NCBI GenBank assembly: GCA_020444765.1
Contig: JAGRHW010000171.1
Coordinates: forward strand, 1 to 7,412
Reading direction: 5' to 3'
Source: Gammaproteobacteria bacterium
Lineage (GTDB): Bacteria > Pseudomonadota > Gammaproteobacteria > Granulosicoccales > Granulosicoccaceae
DNA length: 7,412 bases
A model generated the notes under the pieces. That model saw nothing but the letters and a program-made list of their open reading frames with translations, had not been told where the DNA came from and searched no databases. The translations under genes were made by a program, and so were the position numbers. Below, in pieces: positions 5,048 through 7,412 of this stretch. How positions within the stretch are numbered: the first letter of the stretch is position 1; every line of letters starts with the position of its first letter.

Positions 5048-6364
5048 ATGTTTAACGTCGAGTGGTACCAGTCCGGCCCCGCAACCTTGCTGATCCTACT
5101 AGTTTTTATATTTCTCGGAGTTCCAGTCGCGTTCAGCATGTTGCTAGCGGGTGTGGTGGGGCTCGTCATGTTCAGCCATCTCGCGTTCGTCAGTCAGGCT
5201 GCGGCTGTGTTCTATGCCCAGGGCTCGGAGTACACGTTCATTGTCGTGCCTTTGTTTGTCCTCATGGCGAGCTTGATTGCTAACTCTGGTGCGGCTACAG
5301 CCGTGTTTAGCGCTACTTCGAAGTGGTTTGGTCGTGTGCCCGGATCACTGGCGCTCGGGAGTACAACAGCGGCTACGCTTTTTTCCGCAGTATCTGGGTC
5401 CAGTCCTGCTACGGCGGCTAGCGTCGGTCTGATGGCTGTTCCCGAGATGGTGCGGCAGGGCTATGATAAACGCTTGGCAACGGGCTCGGTCGCGGCAGGC
5501 GGGACATTAGGAATACTGATACCGCCGAGCATACCACTCATCGTGTACGGTGGGATTACGGAAACCTCGATAGGTAAGCTTTTCTTGGCGGGCCTTGTGC
5601 CCGGGGTGGTGATAAGCGCTATCCTGCTGGCGTACACGTTACTATGGTCACTACTAAAGCCAGCTCATGCTCCGTCTCTTGCTGGTGTTGCGTGGAGTGA
5701 CCGCCTAAGATCACTGTGGGATGTATGGCCCATAGTGTTTTTGTTGTTCCTGGTAATGGGTTCCTTCTACGCGGGAATAGCCACGATCGCGGAAGCTGCC
5801 GCGGTGGGGGTTCTTGGTGCATTCGCCATCGCCGCAATGAACCGGGCGCTTTCCTTCAGGATTCTTCGGAAAAGCCTTATACAGGCATGTACGACGTCCG
5901 CGATGATACTTTTTCTCATTGCGGGTGGGTCATTTCTTGCGTTCGTTATGGCCGTCTTGAAGGTGCCGCAGGGCCTGACTGATTACTTCCTGGGGTTGGG
6001 ATTGAGTGGCTGGTGGCTGGTTGCCGGATACGTGCTGCTACTTCTAGCAGTCGGCTGCATAGCGGAGACGCTCGCCGCGGTACTAATCTTCATACCGATA
6101 GTGTCTCCGGTCTTCATTGGACTTGGGTTTGACCCTCTGTGGATTGGAGTCGTGACTATAATAGCTGTCGAAGTTGGCGCTATTACTCCACCGGTGGGCC
6201 TGAACATTTTTGTGCTTCGGGGGATACTTGAAAAGCAGCTCGTGACGACAAACGAAATATATGCGGGATGTGCAGCTTATGTGCCCGCGCTACTGATAGG
6301 CCTCGCTCTGGCGATGGCTTTCCCGTCCCTGTCCACGTGGCTGCCAAATATGGCTATCCGATAG
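5048..6364 (+). CDS. TRAP transporter large permease (DctM family)
   Basis: This is the main transport channel of the TRAP system, a sodium-driven secondary transporter of the inner membrane. The 438-residue product is almost entirely hydrophobic, with about 12 membrane segments, and has normal length for the family. Two signatures are clear: SGSSPATAASVG (about residues 116-127) and GGTLGILIPPSIPLIVYG (about 151-168), followed by the TSIGKLFLAGLVPG segment. Near the C terminus EVGAITPPVGLN is the matching repeat of the PP motif in the second half, reflecting the internal duplication of the family. AGGAGA (5032-5037) precedes ATG 5048 by ten bases and the alternative TTG 5042 by four; I prefer ATG. 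It is the last gene of the five-gene block, and no terminator is visible after it. Confidence 0.93.
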   Translation: MFNVEWYQSGPATLLILLVFIFLGVPVAFSMLLAGVVGLVMFSHLAFVSQAAAVFYAQGSEYTFIVVPLFVLMASLIANSGAATAVFSATSKWFGRVPGSLALGSTTAATLFSAVSGSSPATAASVGLMAVPEMVRQGYDKRLATGSVAAGGTLGILIPPSIPLIVYGGITETSIGKLFLAGLVPGVVISAILLAYTLLWSLLKPAHAPSLAGVAWSDRLRSLWDVWPIVFLLFLVMGSFYAGIATIAEAAAVGVLGAFAIAAMNRALSFRILRKSLIQACTTSAMILFLIAGGSFLAFVMAVLKVPQGLTDYFLGLGLSGWWLVAGYVLLLLAVGCIAETLAAVLIFIPIVSPVFIGLGFDPLWIGVVTIIAVEVGAITPPVGLNIFVLRGILEKQLVTTNEIYAGCAAYVPALLIGLALAMAFPSLSTWLPNMAIR

Positions 6365-6501
6365 CGAGGATCTGGACATCCATCAGTCGGGCCGGCAAGT
6401 TGTGGGTGCCTATGTTCCGCCTCCGTCAGCGGCTCGCCTTTGTCTTCGCGGCTTAGGGAAACGCTGAACAAACCGAGGGTGTAACGAATTCTGTGTGTCG
6501 G
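6365..6501. other. short non-coding gap between TRAP block and IS remnant
   Basis: No gene is supported here. The piece AGGGAAACGCTGAACAAA near 6455-6472 resembles the ends of some other insertion sequences (a GGGAA...CTGAACAAA pattern) and could be a further IS scar, but there is no partner end in the window. No intrinsic terminator is evident. Confidence 0.35.
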
Positions 6502-6650
6502 TGTCTGTCAAGGTAGTTGTCGCCCCAGGCTGACTCATGCCACTGCCTTTTCAGCGGGTTCGTTTTCCGGATTAAGCTCAACGGCGCCAACGGGTTTCCA
6601 GTTGCGTGTGCCGCCACTCCAGCGCTCGGGGTTGGCGGCGCGTGCCTGCT
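6498..6650 (-). repeat. 153-bp inverted repeat, right arm
   Basis: This arm is the reverse complement of 1-153 with nine mismatches and no gaps. It carries the IS terminal repeat TGTCTGTCAAGG (6502-6513) and the end of the transposase gene. The two arms point the transposase 3' ends inward. Confidence 0.85.
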
Positions 6651-6897
6651 CATAAAGGCGAGCGCGCTGCGCCAGGACGGCCTCGTCATCGCCATCGTGG
6701 CGTTGGATTGGGGTGACGAAGCGAATCGCGCTATGGCGGTGCTTGTGGTTGTACCAGTGGACGAATTTGCTCACCCACTGGCGGGCAACCGCCAAGTCAG
6801 CGAAGCCACTGACCGGAAAGCCCGGCACGTACTTGCAGGTGCGAAACAGCGCTTCGGAATAGGCGTTGTCGTTGGACACCCGAGGAGAGGCCCTAAG
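6502..6897 (-). mobile_element. truncated IS3-family element (right copy)
   Basis: This is the 3' part of an IS3-type insertion sequence in inverted orientation relative to the left copy. Its outer end at 6502 starts TGTCTGTCAAGG. Its orfB is cut at about 6897, where TGTCAA of a second element begins. orfA and two thirds of orfB are therefore missing here, so this copy cannot move by itself. Confidence 0.75.
6535..6897 (-). pseudogene. IS3-family transposase OrfB, 5'-truncated
   Basis: About 120 C-terminal codons remain of a protein that is normally roughly 280-350 residues. The segment PRVSNDNAYSEALFRTCKY contains the final glutamate of the DDE catalytic triad (in AYSEALF). It is followed by FVHWYNHKHRHSAIRFVTP, characteristic of the rve integrase core of IS3-family OrfB. 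The first two Asp residues of the triad are lost. The open frame extends to 6909, but its first residues are read from the end of the neighbouring element and do not belong to the protein. The last 37 codons match the fragment at the left edge of the window. Confidence 0.85.
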
Positions 6898-6911
6898 TGT
6901 CAACATCACCT

Positions 6912-6940
6912 CCGACAGTGACCGATGAGTTTCCTATATA
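6912..6940 (+). promoter_or_regulatory. possible promoter of the second IS
   Basis: CCGACA (6912-6917, four of six to TTGACA) and TATATA (6935-6940) are 17 bp apart, just inside the IS end and about 30 bp before the orfA start. This position is usual for a transposase promoter. The -35 match is modest. Confidence 0.4.
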
Positions 6941-6971
6941 ACGGAAGGGTACTGTAGAGGAGTGAACGTAC

Positions 6972-7355
6972 GTGGACGAATCCAACGAAGTGCAGACGGA
7001 GCCAAGCCTTGAGCGGCGCACCCGCCGGCAGTTCAGTGCCGCAGAGAAGGAGCGCCTGCTTGCCGAGCACGATGCCTTAGGGCGCGGCGAGAAAGGAGCT
7101 TGGCTGCGGCGTAATGGCCTGTACGCCGGGCAGTCGGCCACTTGGCGCAAGACGCTTGCCGAGAGCGGCACGCAGGGCTTGGAGCCGAAGAGCGGCGGAC
7201 GCAAGCCAAAGGATCCACGCGAGCGGCGCATCGAGCAGCTGGAGCGCGAATTGGCGCGCCAGCAGCGCCGCGCCAAGATCGCCGAGGATCTGGTGGATCT
7301 GCAAAAAAAGTTCTTCGCGCTGGTCGAGGACGCACAGAGCGAGACATCGCGATGA
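6972..7355 (+). CDS. IS3-family transposase OrfA
   Basis: OrfA is the DNA-binding partner that recognises the IS ends and joins OrfB as a frameshift fusion. The 127-residue product has a helix-turn-helix region at about residues 15-60 (RRQFSAAEKERLLAEHDAL, then GAWLRRNGLYAGQSATWRK). A charged coiled-coil or leucine-zipper region follows at about 84-120 (ERRIEQLERELARQQRR and onward). The start is GTG 6972, preceded nine bases upstream by AGAGGAG (6956-6962). Near its end an A AAA AAG heptamer (7304-7310) lies in the right register for a -1 shift. The gene overlaps orfB by ATGA at 7352-7355. Confidence 0.88.
   Translation: MDESNEVQTEPSLERRTRRQFSAAEKERLLAEHDALGRGEKGAWLRRNGLYAGQSATWRKTLAESGTQGLEPKSGGRKPKDPRERRIEQLERELARQQRRAKIAEDLVDLQKKFFALVEDAQSETSR
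7304..7310 (+). promoter_or_regulatory. programmed -1 ribosomal frameshift site
   Basis: The heptamer A AAA AAG sits in the orfA frame as codons AAA (7305-7307) and AAG (7308-7310), the classic IS3-family slippery sequence. A shift by -1 continues through GTT CTT CGC without a stop and passes in frame through the orfB ATG at 7352, giving an OrfAB fusion. A stimulating stem-loop downstream is possible but not clear to me. Confidence 0.75.
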
Positions 7356-7412
7356 GCCTTGTTGATCAGCGCCCCGCCGAGCTCCCTCGCAGCCGCGCAT
7401 GCGAGGCCCTGG
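7352..7412 (+). CDS. IS3-family transposase OrfB, N-terminal fragment (partial)
   Basis: The frame starts at ATG 7352, overlapping the orfA stop by ATGA, and runs open to the window edge (20 codons). The reading MSLVDQRPAELPRSRACEAL resembles the N-terminal region of IS3-family OrfB proteins ahead of their HTH_21 segment. It could be translated by coupling to orfA or as the second half of the frameshift fusion. The catalytic DDE domain lies beyond the window. Confidence 0.75.
   Translation, partial: MSLVDQRPAELPRSRACEAL

Larger units (their letters stand above)
6898..7412 (+). mobile_element. second IS3-family element, inserted into the first (partial)
   Basis: The element appears to begin with TGTCAACATCACCTCCGAC at 6898, exactly where homology to the disrupted orfB ends. 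It contains a promoter-like sequence, a complete orfA and the start of orfB. Its right end lies outside the window, so a target duplication cannot be checked and the left boundary is inferred from the TG start and the break in the older gene. Confidence 0.65.

Noticed and set aside
352..6364. A single functional system joining cyanase with the Rieske/TRAP genes
   Set aside because: The genes are on opposite strands, separated by an IS remnant and of different composition; no biochemical link between them is evident.
1..7412. CRISPR array, tRNA, rRNA, toxin-antitoxin or phage-defence genes
   Set aside because: No regularly spaced repeats, no cloverleaf-like sequence and no proteins of these families were seen on either strand.

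Overview
The window looks like an accessory, insertion-sequence-riddled stretch of a GC-rich proteobacterial chromosome or plasmid; a beta- or gammaproteobacterium is my inference. The grounds are strong GGAG-type ribosome binding sites, a textbook sigma70 promoter, a very GC-rich cyanase gene, and IS3-family elements. I cannot name the species.

Layout, left to right. (1) 1-149: the 3' tail of an IS3-family transposase (orfB) and its terminal repeat, + strand. (2) 352-795, minus strand: a complete cyanase gene, cynS, with a strong Shine-Dalgarno sequence and a short palindromic repeat upstream, preceded by the cut-off 3' end of an unidentified membrane-protein gene (849-1070). (3) 1078-1252: a 175-bp internally deleted, MITE-like IS3 derivative that keeps both ends and the first codons of orfA. 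(4) 1307-6364, + strand: five genes in a row. They are the Rieske oxygenase alpha and beta subunits, then the periplasmic binding protein (DctP type), small permease (DctQ type) and large permease (DctM type) of a TRAP transporter. (5) 6502-6897: the 3' third of a second, inverted copy of the IS3 element, cut by (6) another IS3-family element starting at 6898. That element's orfA is complete, with an in-frame A AAA AAG slippery site leading into orfB, which runs off the window.

How the parts may work together. The TRAP system would bring an organic acid across the inner membrane, and the Rieske oxygenase would hydroxylate it (probably an aromatic acid) using a [2Fe-2S] centre and a mononuclear iron. 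No ferredoxin or reductase is present, so electrons must come from elsewhere. The five-gene block appears to be driven by a promoter with a consensus -35 box (TTGACA, 1243-1248) inside the terminal repeat of the mini-element and a -10 box (TAGAAT, 1266-1271) in the flanking DNA, 17 bp apart. This would be a hybrid promoter created at an IS end.

The 153-bp inverted repeat at the two sides (1-153 versus 6498-6650, 144/153 identical by hand alignment) makes the interval resemble a composite transposon or an inversion-prone island. The oxygenase/TRAP block uses many ATA, TTA and other AT-ending codons, whereas cynS uses only ATC for isoleucine, suggesting separate origins. I see no tRNA, rRNA, CRISPR array or clear intrinsic terminator.
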